64,000 bases of DNA, taken from Flavobacterium shii (GTDB lineage: Bacteria; Bacteroidota; Bacteroidia; Flavobacteriales; Flavobacteriaceae). The notes beneath the pieces were generated by a model that searched no databases, was not told where the DNA came from, and saw only the letters and a list, made by a program, of their open reading frames with translations. The stretch covers positions 124,001 to 188,000 of the forward strand of contig NZ_JAOZEW010000005.1 in NCBI RefSeq assembly GCF_025847235.1. Direction: 5' to 3'. Within the stretch, counting starts at the first letter, position 1. The number at the start of each line of letters is the position of its first letter. Both the position numbers and the translations under genes were made by a program. This document shows positions 46,775-55,585 of the stretch, in pieces.

Positions 46775-48079
46775 ATGTTACAAAATATAAAAGAAGACTC
46801 TTTATTAAATAGTTTAAGAGAAATAGCAAAAAAGAAATCTACACAAGTTATTATTGCTGGAGAGAATTACATACCTGTTACAGGAAAGGTGTTGGATGAA
46901 GAAGATATTTTAATGGGAGTAGATGCTGCTCTTGATGGCTGGTTAACAGCAGGACGTTTTGCTAATAAATTCGAAGCAGACTTCGCTGCATATTTTGGAG
47001 CACATAGATCTCTTTTAGTAAATTCAGGTTCTTCTGCAAATTTGGTTGCATTTTATGCTTTAACATCGCCAAAATTAGGGGCTAGAGCTATAAAACCAGG
47101 TGATGAAGTTATTACTGTAGCTGCGGGTTTCCCTACCACAATAAATCCAATTATACAATTTGGTGCGATTCCGGTTTTTATAGATGTTGATGTCGCTACA
47201 CACAATGTTAAAGCAGATATGATTGAAGCTGCTGTAAGTCCCAAAACAAAAGCAATTATGATTGCTCATTCACTAGGAAATCCTTTTGACTTGGACGAAG
47301 TAATGCGTGTAGCTAAAAAATATAATCTATGGGTAGTAGAAGATGATTGCGATTCTTTAGGAGCTACTTACAATGGGAAGAAAACAGGTACTTTTGGGGA
47401 TATTTCTACTTTCTCATTTTATCCGGCACATCATATTACTATGGGAGAAGGTGGAGCAGTTTTAATAAATAATCCAATTTTATCAAAATTAGCAGAAAGT
47501 TTCCGAGATTGGGGACGTGATTGTTATTGTGAACCGGGAAAAGATGATACTTGCGGTTGCCGTTTTGGTCAACAGTTAGGAACATTACCTTATGGGTATG
47601 ATCATAAATACACTTACTCTCATATTGGTTTTAATTTGAAAGTGACTGACATGCAAGCAGCTTTTGGAGTGTCTCAGATCAAAAAAATTGACCAATTTGT
47701 ACAACGTCGTAAAGAAAATTATGCTGCATTATATGAGCGTATGAAAGAGTTTGAAGAAGTTTTTATCCTTCCAGAACCTACCCCAAATTCAGAGCCATCT
47801 TGGTTTGGTTTTTTATTGACACTTAGAGAAGGAGATGCAAATGACCGTCATATGTTAGTACAACATTTAGAAAAAAATAAAATAGGTACGCGCTTATTAT
47901 TTGGTGGAAATCTATTGAGACAGCCTGCATATGCTAATATAGAGCATCGAGTTGTTGGAGATTTGAAAAATACGGATACTATAATGAACCAATCTTTTTG
48001 GTTAGGTGTTTGGCCAGGATTAAATGAATCTCATTATGATTACATTGCTAAAGTAATCCGTGAATACTTAAATTCATAA
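46775..48079 (+). CDS. rfbH: CDP-4-keto-6-deoxyglucose 3-dehydrase (E1)
   Basis: A PMP-dependent iron-sulphur enzyme that removes the C3 hydroxyl. The 434 residues have the DegT fold, but the usual PLP-binding Lys is replaced by His in [13 protein letters not shown] (His220, the same number as in the Yersinia enzyme), the mark of E1 dehydrases. Four cysteines in RDCYCEPG and DTCGCRF (250, 252, 260, 262) supply [2Fe-2S] ligands. The electron donor is probably the reductase at 37967. Confidence 0.95.
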   Translation: MLQNIKEDSLLNSLREIAKKKSTQVIIAGENYIPVTGKVLDEEDILMGVDAALDGWLTAGRFANKFEADFAAYFGAHRSLLVNSGSSANLVAFYALTSPKLGARAIKPGDEVITVAAGFPTTINPIIQFGAIPVFIDVDVATHNVKADMIEAAVSPKTKAIMIAHSLGNPFDLDEVMRVAKKYNLWVVEDDCDSLGATYNGKKTGTFGDISTFSFYPAHHITMGEGGAVLINNPILSKLAESFRDWGRDCYCEPGKDDTCGCRFGQQLGTLPYGYDHKYTYSHIGFNLKVTDMQAAFGVSQIKKIDQFVQRRKENYAALYERMKEFEEVFILPEPTPNSEPSWFGFLLTLREGDANDRHMLVQHLEKNKIGTRLLFGGNLLRQPAYANIEHRVVGDLKNTDTIMNQSFWLGVWPGLNESHYDYIAKVIREYLNS

Positions 48080-49449
48080 TGCTTAAATTCATAAAAAAGA
48101 GCTCCCACAAAATTGGAATCGATGGAGCAATAGCATACACCGTTTTATCAAGAATTATTCAAGCGGGAGGCGGAGTAATAACACTATTGTTTGTTGCAAA
48201 ATGTTTATCTAAGGTGGAACAAGGATACTATTATACTTTTGGTAGTATTTTGGCTATACAGATTTTTTTTGAATTAGGGTTGTCAAATATTATTACACAA
48301 TTTGTTGCACATGAGACAGCGAATCTAACTTGGAATAACAAAGTTAGTTTTTCTGGATCAAAAGAATCAAGTTCAAGATTGTCATCTTTACTAAGATTTA
48401 CTATACGATGGTTTGGCGTAATTGCTTTTCTATTATTTTTTGGATTGCTAATTGCTGGATACTGTTTTTTTAATAAATATGGTGAAAATGATATTATAGT
48501 TGAATGGCAAATTCCTTGGTTGATTCTTTCTATTACAACATCATTGTCTTTAATGCTGTCTCCTATTTTAGCTTTTTTAGAGGGATTAGGAAGAGTTAAA
48601 GAAGTGGCTAAAATTAGATTAATTCAACAGATTGTTCAGTTATCATTTGTATTGATTTTCTTTTTACTTGGGTTCAAGTTATTTTCAAGTCCTCTAGCAG
48701 CAATATTATCGTTCGGGATTGTGCCTTTATGGATATTGTTAGGAAATAAAAAAAAGCTATTGATTTTTATATGGAATAAAATTGATGTTTATAAAGTAAA
48801 TTATAAATTAGAAATTTTTCCCTTTCAATGGAAGATAGCTTTAAGTTGGATTAGTGGTTATTTTATTTTTCAACTATTTAATCCCGTTCTTTTTGCAACT
48901 GAAGGCCCAATTGTTGCGGGGCAAATGGGTATGACATTAGCTATATTAAATGCTATTCTAATGTTTACATTAAGTTGGGTTACAACAAAAGTTCCTGTTT
49001 TTTCAGGGCTAATTGCAAAGAAACAATATAAAGAGTTGGATAGTTTGTTCAATAAAACTTTAATACAATCAGCTGTTCTTAATGCTGTGGTACTTAGCTC
49101 CTTTTTTATATTAATATACTTTTTGCGTTATTTTGATATAAAAATTGGAAATAAAAATCTAGGAGATCGTTTTTTACCATTTACTTCAATGATGTTTATG
49201 ATTATCCCTGTATTTTTAAATCATATAATAGCTTCATGGGCAACTTATCTCCGGTGTCATAAAAAAGAACCAATGTTGTTGCAAAGTGTTGCTATGGGAA
49301 TACTTTGTTGTGTTTCTACTATTTTATTAGGAAATAATTTTGGTGTATTTGGTATGACATTAGGTTACATGATCTTGACTATTATTGGTTTTGTCTGGAC
49401 ATATTTTATATTTAAAAATAAGAAACAAGAATGGCATAATGAAGAATAA
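48079..49449 (+). CDS. Wzx-type polysaccharide flippase
   Basis: A 456-residue polytopic membrane protein with about 12 hydrophobic segments, of the MOP/polysaccharide-synthesis transporter type, expected to flip undecaprenyl-linked repeat units. Early residues AYTVLSRIIQAGGGVITLLF and VEQGYYYTFGSILAIQIFFELG are characteristic. It overlaps rfbH by one base and the next glycosyltransferase by 11 bases. Confidence 0.87.
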   Translation: MLKFIKKSSHKIGIDGAIAYTVLSRIIQAGGGVITLLFVAKCLSKVEQGYYYTFGSILAIQIFFELGLSNIITQFVAHETANLTWNNKVSFSGSKESSSRLSSLLRFTIRWFGVIAFLLFFGLLIAGYCFFNKYGENDIIVEWQIPWLILSITTSLSLMLSPILAFLEGLGRVKEVAKIRLIQQIVQLSFVLIFFLLGFKLFSSPLAAILSFGIVPLWILLGNKKKLLIFIWNKIDVYKVNYKLEIFPFQWKIALSWISGYFIFQLFNPVLFATEGPIVAGQMGMTLAILNAILMFTLSWVTTKVPVFSGLIAKKQYKELDSLFNKTLIQSAVLNAVVLSSFFILIYFLRYFDIKIGNKNLGDRFLPFTSMMFMIIPVFLNHIIASWATYLRCHKKEPMLLQSVAMGILCCVSTILLGNNFGVFGMTLGYMILTIIGFVWTYFIFKNKKQEWHNEE

Positions 49450-50350
49450 ATTATTATCTATTTGTATTCCAACTTACAATAGAGCCGAAGTTTTAGATGA
49501 TACATTAAATAAATTATTTTCGAATCCTGATTTTAATGGGGATTTAATTGAAGTATTAGTTTCAGATAATTGTTCCACAGATAATACAGCCGAAGTTGTA
49601 GCTAAATATCCTTTAGTGCAATATTATAGGAATGAAGAAAATGTAAAAGATATAAATTTTACTATAGCTTTAGGTTATGCAACCGGTCACTATATTAGAT
49701 TGTTTAATGATACACTCTCTTTTAAACCTAAGGCTTTGGGAAAGATGCTGGGAATTCTAAAAAAACACTTGGAAGATAAGAAAAATGTTTTTTTTTATGC
49801 AAACATACAATTTCTTAATATTAACTGCTACAAAGAATTTAATGGTATAGAATCTTATTTTAAAGAGGTTAGTTATTTTAGTACGTGGATTGCTAATTTT
49901 GGAGCTTGGAGGGAAGATTTTAAAAATATTGAAAATAAAGAGAAATATGCCGATTTACAATTCACTCAAGTGGATTGGAGTTATCAAATAGTAAAAAATA
50001 AAAGAGATACAATTATATATTTTGATGATTTATTTGATGTTTTATTTCCCAATAAAAAAGGAGGATATCATTTAATAAAAACGTTTGTTAATAATTATCT
50101 TGTAATAGTGAAAGGCGAAAAATTATCCTTAATCAGTTATGAAATAGAAAAGTATTTTTTATGTAGATATTTTATTTTTCCGTGGTTAACAGAAGTCTTA
50201 ATAATAAGAAAATCTGAATATAGTTTTGAAACTAAAAATGTGTTTGGAATTATTTTTAGAAAATATTGGTATGAACCATATTTTTATGCATTGTTGTGTG
50301 TTTTTATAATAAGGAAAATTATATTTAAAATAGAAGGATATAGTTTATAA
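49439..50350 (+). CDS. Family 2 glycosyltransferase
   Basis: A 303-residue GT-A enzyme. The ATG at 49439 gives MKNKLLSICIPTYNRAEVLDDTL; an earlier ATG at 49385 would add 18 residues translated from inside wzx and is rejected. VSDNCSTDNT (about 44-53) is the conserved nucleotide-sugar region; the DXD position reads RLFNDTLSF, an Asn-Asp variant. The acceptor and sugar cannot be predicted. Confidence 0.85.
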   Translation: MKNKLLSICIPTYNRAEVLDDTLNKLFSNPDFNGDLIEVLVSDNCSTDNTAEVVAKYPLVQYYRNEENVKDINFTIALGYATGHYIRLFNDTLSFKPKALGKMLGILKKHLEDKKNVFFYANIQFLNINCYKEFNGIESYFKEVSYFSTWIANFGAWREDFKNIENKEKYADLQFTQVDWSYQIVKNKRDTIIYFDDLFDVLFPNKKGGYHLIKTFVNNYLVIVKGEKLSLISYEIEKYFLCRYFIFPWLTEVLIIRKSEYSFETKNVFGIIFRKYWYEPYFYALLCVFIIRKIIFKIEGYSL

Positions 50351-50364
50351 TTAATAAAGTAATA

Positions 50365-51474
50365 TTGAAAACAAAAATAAGTACAAAAGCAAGAGTATTA
50401 GCATTTTATTTGCCACAATTTCATCCAATACCTGAAAATGATAAGTGGTGGGGTAAAGGATTTACAGAGTGGACAAACGTAGGAAAAGCAAAAAAACTTT
50501 TTAAAGAACACTATCAACCAAGAGTACCTGCCGATTTAGGATATTATGATTTGCGTGTTTCTGAAGCCCGCAAGGCACAGGCAGATATGGCAAAAGAATA
50601 CGGAATAGAAGGTTTTTGTTATTGGCATTATTGGTTTGGTAATGGAAAAAGATTAATAGAGAGGCCTTTTAATGAAGTTTTAGCGTCTGGGGAGCCTGAT
50701 TTTCCGTTTTGTTTAGCTTGGGCTAATGAAACATGGAAAGGGTTTGCGCATGGTTTAACAAATAGAAATGTTTTAATTGAACAATTGTACCCAGGTGAGG
50801 ATGACTATGTAGCTCATTTTAATGAAGTTCTACCTGCTCTTAAAGATAAAAGATATATAACAGTAGAAGGTAAACCATTATTTTATATTTATCAGCCATT
50901 TAAATTACCTAATGCAAAATTGTTTATGGAATTATGGAAAAAATTGGCAAAAGAGAATGGACTTGAAGGTATATATTTTGTTGCTAATCACGATGAGCCT
51001 GTTAGTTATCAATCTGTAATAGATTTAGGTTTTGATGCTGTACATTTAAATAGAATGTTCGCTTTTGGTAAAAAAAAGAAATCCTTTCTAACTAAGCTTT
51101 ATTTTTATTTGAGGAGAAAAATTCTAAACACTTCCAATGTATTTAATTATAAATCTGTGTATAATTCTTTTATAGGTGAAGAAGATGCAAAAGAGAATGT
51201 CTTTCCTACTATAATCCCAGGTTGGGATCACACCCCGAGAAGTGGAATTAAAGGCTTAGTTTACCATAATTCAACACCGGATTTATTTGGTAAACACATT
51301 AAAGAAGCTCTTGAAATCACGAAAAGTAAAGATGATGAAAAAAATATAATTTTTTTAAAATCCTGGAATGAGTGGGCCGAAGGGAATTATATGGAGCCTG
51401 ATTTACGGTGGGGAAAAAAATATTTAGAGGAATTAAAAAAACATATAATGATATGTCATATTAATATATTATGA
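50365..51474 (+). CDS. WbsX-like glycosyltransferase
   Basis: A 369-residue protein of the WbsX family, often in O-antigen clusters and related in fold to GH99 glycosidases. Signature segments are VLAFYLPQFHPIPENDKWWG, GFTEWTNV (about 31-38), FCYWHYWFGNG, CLAWANETW, and the C-terminal SWNEWAEGNYMEPD. No ATG fits; the frame opens with TTG at 50365 after an in-frame stop at 50341, so I take TTG as the start. It overlaps the next gene by 4 bases (ATGA). Confidence 0.85.
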   Translation: MKTKISTKARVLAFYLPQFHPIPENDKWWGKGFTEWTNVGKAKKLFKEHYQPRVPADLGYYDLRVSEARKAQADMAKEYGIEGFCYWHYWFGNGKRLIERPFNEVLASGEPDFPFCLAWANETWKGFAHGLTNRNVLIEQLYPGEDDYVAHFNEVLPALKDKRYITVEGKPLFYIYQPFKLPNAKLFMELWKKLAKENGLEGIYFVANHDEPVSYQSVIDLGFDAVHLNRMFAFGKKKKSFLTKLYFYLRRKILNTSNVFNYKSVYNSFIGEEDAKENVFPTIIPGWDHTPRSGIKGLVYHNSTPDLFGKHIKEALEITKSKDDEKNIIFLKSWNEWAEGNYMEPDLRWGKKYLEELKKHIMICHINIL

Positions 51475-52196
51475 AAATTCTAATATTTGGAGCAACTGGT
51501 TTTATTGGGGAAAATTTAGCTTTGTTTTTTTCTACTGATAATAAAGTAGATGTTGCTAAAATCAGTGATGATAATGCAATTTTAATTAATAAGATTGAAA
51601 AGGCAGATGTGATCATAAATGCCTCGGGTGTTTCAAGATCTGATTCTGAAAATGATTTTTTCTTTTATAATATTTATCATTCACAACGAATTTTTTCTCT
51701 GATAAATAAGTTTGAGGATAAAATGTACATTTATTTTTCTTCAATTCATTATTCTGTAGATAGTATATATGGGTTCAGTAAAAGATATAACGAATTCCTA
51801 TTGACTGAATTAGATTTTAAAGAAAAAAATAACTTCTTGTGTTTAAGAATACCAAGCATTTTTGGCCCAGGGGTCAAACCTAATTATGTTTCAGTAGTAG
51901 CAACTTTCTGTAATAATATTGTTAATAAAATAGATAGTAATATTATTAATGGTAGTAAAATGCTTAAATTACTGTTTATTGATGATTTAATTCATTGTGT
52001 TAATAGTAGAATAAGAAATAAGAAAAATAATGGTTTCGAATTAATTGAACTTTTTCCAGAAACTGTAGAAATATCAGTTAACGATTTATTCCAAACCATA
52101 AAAAATATAGGATTTAACGGAGTAGATATTAATAATAAAGATAAATTTTTATATAATTTATTCGTCACATATAACTTTTATTTAAATAAATTATGA
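51471..52196 (+). CDS. Short SDR reductase, CapF/RmlD-like, lacking the cupin domain
   Basis: A 241-residue SDR enzyme with NAD loop IFGATGFIGENLA (about 5-17), a weak catalytic set (SSIHYSVDSIYGFSKRYNE) and FGPGVKPNY. It most resembles the reductase half of CapF/WbjC, which normally is about 370 residues with a C-terminal cupin; that domain is absent. It precedes a CapE-like dehydratase with a 4-base overlap, the order being the reverse of capE-capF. It may reduce the 4-keto product of its neighbour. Confidence 0.7.
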   Translation: MKILIFGATGFIGENLALFFSTDNKVDVAKISDDNAILINKIEKADVIINASGVSRSDSENDFFFYNIYHSQRIFSLINKFEDKMYIYFSSIHYSVDSIYGFSKRYNEFLLTELDFKEKNNFLCLRIPSIFGPGVKPNYVSVVATFCNNIVNKIDSNIINGSKMLKLLFIDDLIHCVNSRIRNKKNNGFELIELFPETVEISVNDLFQTIKNIGFNGVDINNKDKFLYNLFVTYNFYLNKL

Positions 52197-53206
52197 ATAC
52201 AGATTTTTTAAAAGATAAAACAATTACGATTACAGGTGGAACAGGTTCGTTTGGGGCTACCTTGCTGGATTTTTTAAGTAATAGTGATATTAAAAAAATA
52301 AAGATAGTTTCAAGAGATGAAACAAAACAAGATATTTTAAGAAAAAAGTTCCCGAGTGATAAAGTAGAGTTTTTTATTGGGGATATTAAAGATCGGGATT
52401 CACTTTTTGGTTCATTTGAAAATTCAGATTATGTCTTTCATGCTGCTGCTTTAAAGTATGTACCATCATGTGAGTTTTTTCCTTTTGAAGCAGTAAAAAC
52501 AAACATTATAGGATCTAATAATGTATTAGAGGTCGCCAGATTAGTAGATGTGAAAAAGGTTGTAATGTTAAGTACAGATAAAGCAGTACAACCCATAAAT
52601 GCAATGGGTATGTCAAAGGCAATGATGGAAAAACTTACTTTTACATATGGTTTGAATCATAAAAGCACAGTTAAAACAATATACAATGTTACTCGATATG
52701 GTAATGTTATGGGGTCAAGAGGATCAGTTATTCCACTATTTATCAAATTGCTTTTAAATGACGAGGAATTAACTGTAACTGATATGAATATGACAAGATT
52801 CATGATGTCTTTACAAGAATCAGTTAATTTAGTTCTTTACGCTTTAGAAAATGGTACTCAGGGGGAGTTATTTGTTCAAAAAGCTCCTAGTGCCACTATT
52901 GAATGTTTGATTGGCGCACTGGAATTACTGTTTAATAAAAAAGCTAAAATAAAAAAAATAGGTTTCAGGCATAGTGAGAAACTTCATGAAACTTTATTAT
53001 CTTCAGAAGAGTCAACAAGATCATCAAGTCATGATAACTATTTTAGAGTAAAACCAGATTTGAGAGATTTAAATTATTCAAATAATAGCGCTATAGAAAA
53101 TTCATCTTCATTACCATTTGATTCCAGTAATACAAAAATTCTAAACGTTGAAGAACTTGCTCAGTTACTACTAAAACAAGATTTTATCAAAAAATATTTA
53201 AAATAA
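52193..53206 (+). CDS. UDP-GlcNAc 4,6-dehydratase/5-epimerase (CapE/WbjB/FnlA type)
   Basis: A 337-residue soluble SDR enzyme. The NAD loop is TGGTGSFGATLL (about 14-25), and the catalytic stretch is STDKAVQPINAMGMSKAMME (about 126-145), where Met replaces the usual Tyr. That Met-Lys version is the CapE/WbjB mark and separates it from PseB/FlaA1. The expected product is a UDP-2-acetamido-2,6-dideoxy-4-ketohexose of the L series. No CapG/WbjD C2-epimerase is in the window, so the final sugar (L-FucNAc or another) is unsure. Confidence 0.88.
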   Translation: MNTDFLKDKTITITGGTGSFGATLLDFLSNSDIKKIKIVSRDETKQDILRKKFPSDKVEFFIGDIKDRDSLFGSFENSDYVFHAAALKYVPSCEFFPFEAVKTNIIGSNNVLEVARLVDVKKVVMLSTDKAVQPINAMGMSKAMMEKLTFTYGLNHKSTVKTIYNVTRYGNVMGSRGSVIPLFIKLLLNDEELTVTDMNMTRFMMSLQESVNLVLYALENGTQGELFVQKAPSATIECLIGALELLFNKKAKIKKIGFRHSEKLHETLLSSEESTRSSSHDNYFRVKPDLRDLNYSNNSAIENSSSLPFDSSNTKILNVEELAQLLLKQDFIKKYLK

Positions 53207-53228
53207 CATGCAATTTTTGTTAGTATAG

Positions 53229-53303
53229 ATGTATAAAATCAATATCAGAAATCTTGGAGAGCTTAAAATACCTCATCGTATTGATGTTGATAATGTACTA
53301 TAA
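53229..53303 (+). other. Possible gene remnant of 24 codons
   Basis: Between the CapE-like gene and the next glycosyltransferase an ATG at 53229 opens a 24-residue frame (MYKINIRNLGEL... ending in VDNVL) that has ordinary amino-acid composition and a rather gene-like look. I do not recognise it. It may be the leftover of a gene replaced by recombination or chance coding. Confidence 0.2.
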
Positions 53304-53312
53304 TTTTTAATT

Positions 53313-54320
53313 ATGAAGAAAATATTTATTATAGGGTCCAATAGTCAATTTGGAATGGAAAGGAGCTATAAATCGGCATTAGAAAAATTTGATTTTGAAG
53401 TTGAAATACTTGATTTTAACAACCTTTGTAATTCATATATACCAATAAAATTTTTAAAAAGATTGGGCTTATATATTGATATAATACCATCAATAACAAG
53501 AGGAAATCATTTTGTTTCAAAAAAAATATTTGCAGAAAGACCTCATGCTATTATTGTTTTTACCAACGTTAGGATTTTTCCTGGAGCAATAGAGTATTTT
53601 AAAATTTTTTGTAATAATGTTTCTTTTTATTGGCCTGATTCGATTGTTAACATGTCAAATTCTGTCTTTTCTAATTTAAAGTACTATCACAATATTTATA
53701 CTCATTCTGAGAAAAATGTTGAAATTTTTGCCAGTAATGGTATAATTTCTAAATGGCTACCTTTTGCAGGTGATATTTTATTGTCTGAAAGTTATAATCC
53801 AGACGAAAAACGCCAAACCTCTTTTGATTTTTCATTTGTTGGGGCGTATAGACCAGAACGATTCGAAGCCATTAATGAATTAATGAAAAGTTTTGAAAAT
53901 AGTAGATTTTTAATAGTGGGACTTGGTTGGAAAAAACTAAAATTCTGCAATGAGAATAATCTTGAGATTGTCAATAAGATGGTTGATTTAAATACGTTTT
54001 TGGAACATACTACAAAAAGTAAGATTGCATTAAATGCAATAGATCATATGAATTATCCATCTTCAAATTTAAGATTTTTTGAAATTGCTCTTTCTTCAGT
54101 GCCTCAACTGTCAACATTTGTACCTGAATTTAAAGATAAATTTATTGATAAGGAGCATGTATTTTATTATAGAAATTTAACTGAATTAGTAGAAGCTGCT
54201 AAATTTATACTTGAGAATTATGATGAAGCATTACTGAGTGCAGCTAAATTTAGAAAATTAATTGACTTAGAGAATAATTATTATACACGATCTCAATTTT
54301 TAGTAAATGATTTTGTTTAG
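53313..54320 (+). CDS. CgeB-like glycosyltransferase
   Basis: A 335-residue GT-B-like protein. FSFVGAYRPERFEAINEL (about 172-189) and the C-terminal MNYPSSNLRFFEIALSSVPQLS and EHVFYYRNLTELVEAAKFIL (about 240-300) resemble the Glyco_trans_1_2 domain of CgeB-type enzymes. The start ATG follows TTTTTAATT; no ribosome-binding site is evident. Sugar specificity is unknown. Confidence 0.75.
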   Translation: MKKIFIIGSNSQFGMERSYKSALEKFDFEVEILDFNNLCNSYIPIKFLKRLGLYIDIIPSITRGNHFVSKKIFAERPHAIIVFTNVRIFPGAIEYFKIFCNNVSFYWPDSIVNMSNSVFSNLKYYHNIYTHSEKNVEIFASNGIISKWLPFAGDILLSESYNPDEKRQTSFDFSFVGAYRPERFEAINELMKSFENSRFLIVGLGWKKLKFCNENNLEIVNKMVDLNTFLEHTTKSKIALNAIDHMNYPSSNLRFFEIALSSVPQLSTFVPEFKDKFIDKEHVFYYRNLTELVEAAKFILENYDEALLSAAKFRKLIDLENNYYTRSQFLVNDFV

Positions 54321-54426
54321 TATTTACAATAATCAAGATATACAAATGATATGTTTTATAAAAAATATTTACAGCTTAAATAAATTGTTTCTCTAAAACC
54401 TATAACAATCTCTTTAATAATTCGTT

Positions 54427-55530
54427 TTGGCTATTTATATATTTATATTCATTTTATTTTTCCTTTTTTCTTATCTCGAAATACGTACAAGCATAGAAGC
54501 TTCTCAAAAAAACGTTTTATATATTATTTTATATAGTTTTTTAGTTTTGTTGGTTGGTTTTCGTTGGGAAACGGGTACTGATTGGAATCAATATTTAAAA
54601 AACTTTACTAATTCAACCTCAATAGATACTATTATAGTAAATATTTTATTAGGTTTTGAAATTGGGTATGGTTTATTTACTTTTTTTATTCGTTCATTGA
54701 CTGATAATTACACTGTTTTTTTAGTCATTCATGCTATATTATATTATTTTCTGATTTTCAGAGCTAATAAACAATTAAGCCCATTTCCCTTTGTGTCGTT
54801 ATTAGTATTCTACGTCTCAACAATGGGAATTTTAGGCTCCAATCGACAATTAATAGCTTTAGCTATATGCTTATTTTCTTTAAAATTTGTTTTAGAAAAA
54901 AAAGCATTTAAGTTTTTTTTATGTGTTTTAATAGCTTTTCTTTTTCATACCTCAGCACTTCTCTTCATAGTATATTATTTTTTAAATAGACATTTCTCAA
55001 AAGTTTTTATAATTCTCGTTCTATTGGGAGCCATAATAATTGGGAAATCTAGTTTGCCAGGGATGTTATTTTCAAATATTGCAAGCTTATTAGGGGGGGC
55101 ATCTGCAAGTAAAGTAGATATATACAGTGAGAATGTAGTTTCAGAAACAAGTTTAAGTCTTGTGGGATTGATAAGACGAATTTTGTTTTTTATATTGTTT
55201 TTTGTAAATTATAAAATTCTGTCAATAAAATTTCTACCCTATAAATTATTATTTAACGGTTTCTTTTTAGGGTTAGTTATTTATTTTTTATTTTCAAGTT
55301 CTTTCATTGCTTTGGCCGGAAGAGGAAGCTTTTATTTTAATGTAATGGAATGTTTTTTACTTTCAAGTCAATTACTTTTATTCAAGTCAAAAAGAGATAG
55401 AGCATATCTTCTATTAATTTTCTTTGTCTATTCATATTTAATCTTTTTTCAGTCTATTTCAGAATATCCAGAATTATTTATTCCATACAAAGGAGTATTT
55501 ATCAATACAGATTATTTTAGAGAATATTAA
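54427..55530 (+). CDS. EpsG-family membrane protein, probable Wzy polymerase
   Basis: A 367-residue protein with about ten hydrophobic segments. The early motif FRWETGTDWNQYLKNF (about 40-55) is the hallmark of the EpsG family, whose members act as repeat-unit polymerases. GSNRQLIALAICLF (about 135-148) is also family-like. It begins with TTG at 54427; no ATG lies near. As the only polymerase candidate in the window it probably joins the flipped repeat units. Confidence 0.82.
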   Translation: MAIYIFIFILFFLFSYLEIRTSIEASQKNVLYIILYSFLVLLVGFRWETGTDWNQYLKNFTNSTSIDTIIVNILLGFEIGYGLFTFFIRSLTDNYTVFLVIHAILYYFLIFRANKQLSPFPFVSLLVFYVSTMGILGSNRQLIALAICLFSLKFVLEKKAFKFFLCVLIAFLFHTSALLFIVYYFLNRHFSKVFIILVLLGAIIIGKSSLPGMLFSNIASLLGGASASKVDIYSENVVSETSLSLVGLIRRILFFILFFVNYKILSIKFLPYKLLFNGFFLGLVIYFLFSSSFIALAGRGSFYFNVMECFLLSSQLLLFKSKRDRAYLLLIFFVYSYLIFFQSISEYPELFIPYKGVFINTDYFREY

Positions 55531-55585
55531 AATAATAGATTTGTCTCATATAATTTAATATCTATAAAAAACAATAAATTGTTTT

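Noticed and set aside
46775..48079. rfbH as an ordinary DegT aminotransferase
   Set aside because: The PLP Lys is replaced by His220 and iron-sulphur cysteines are present, which marks the E1 dehydrase.
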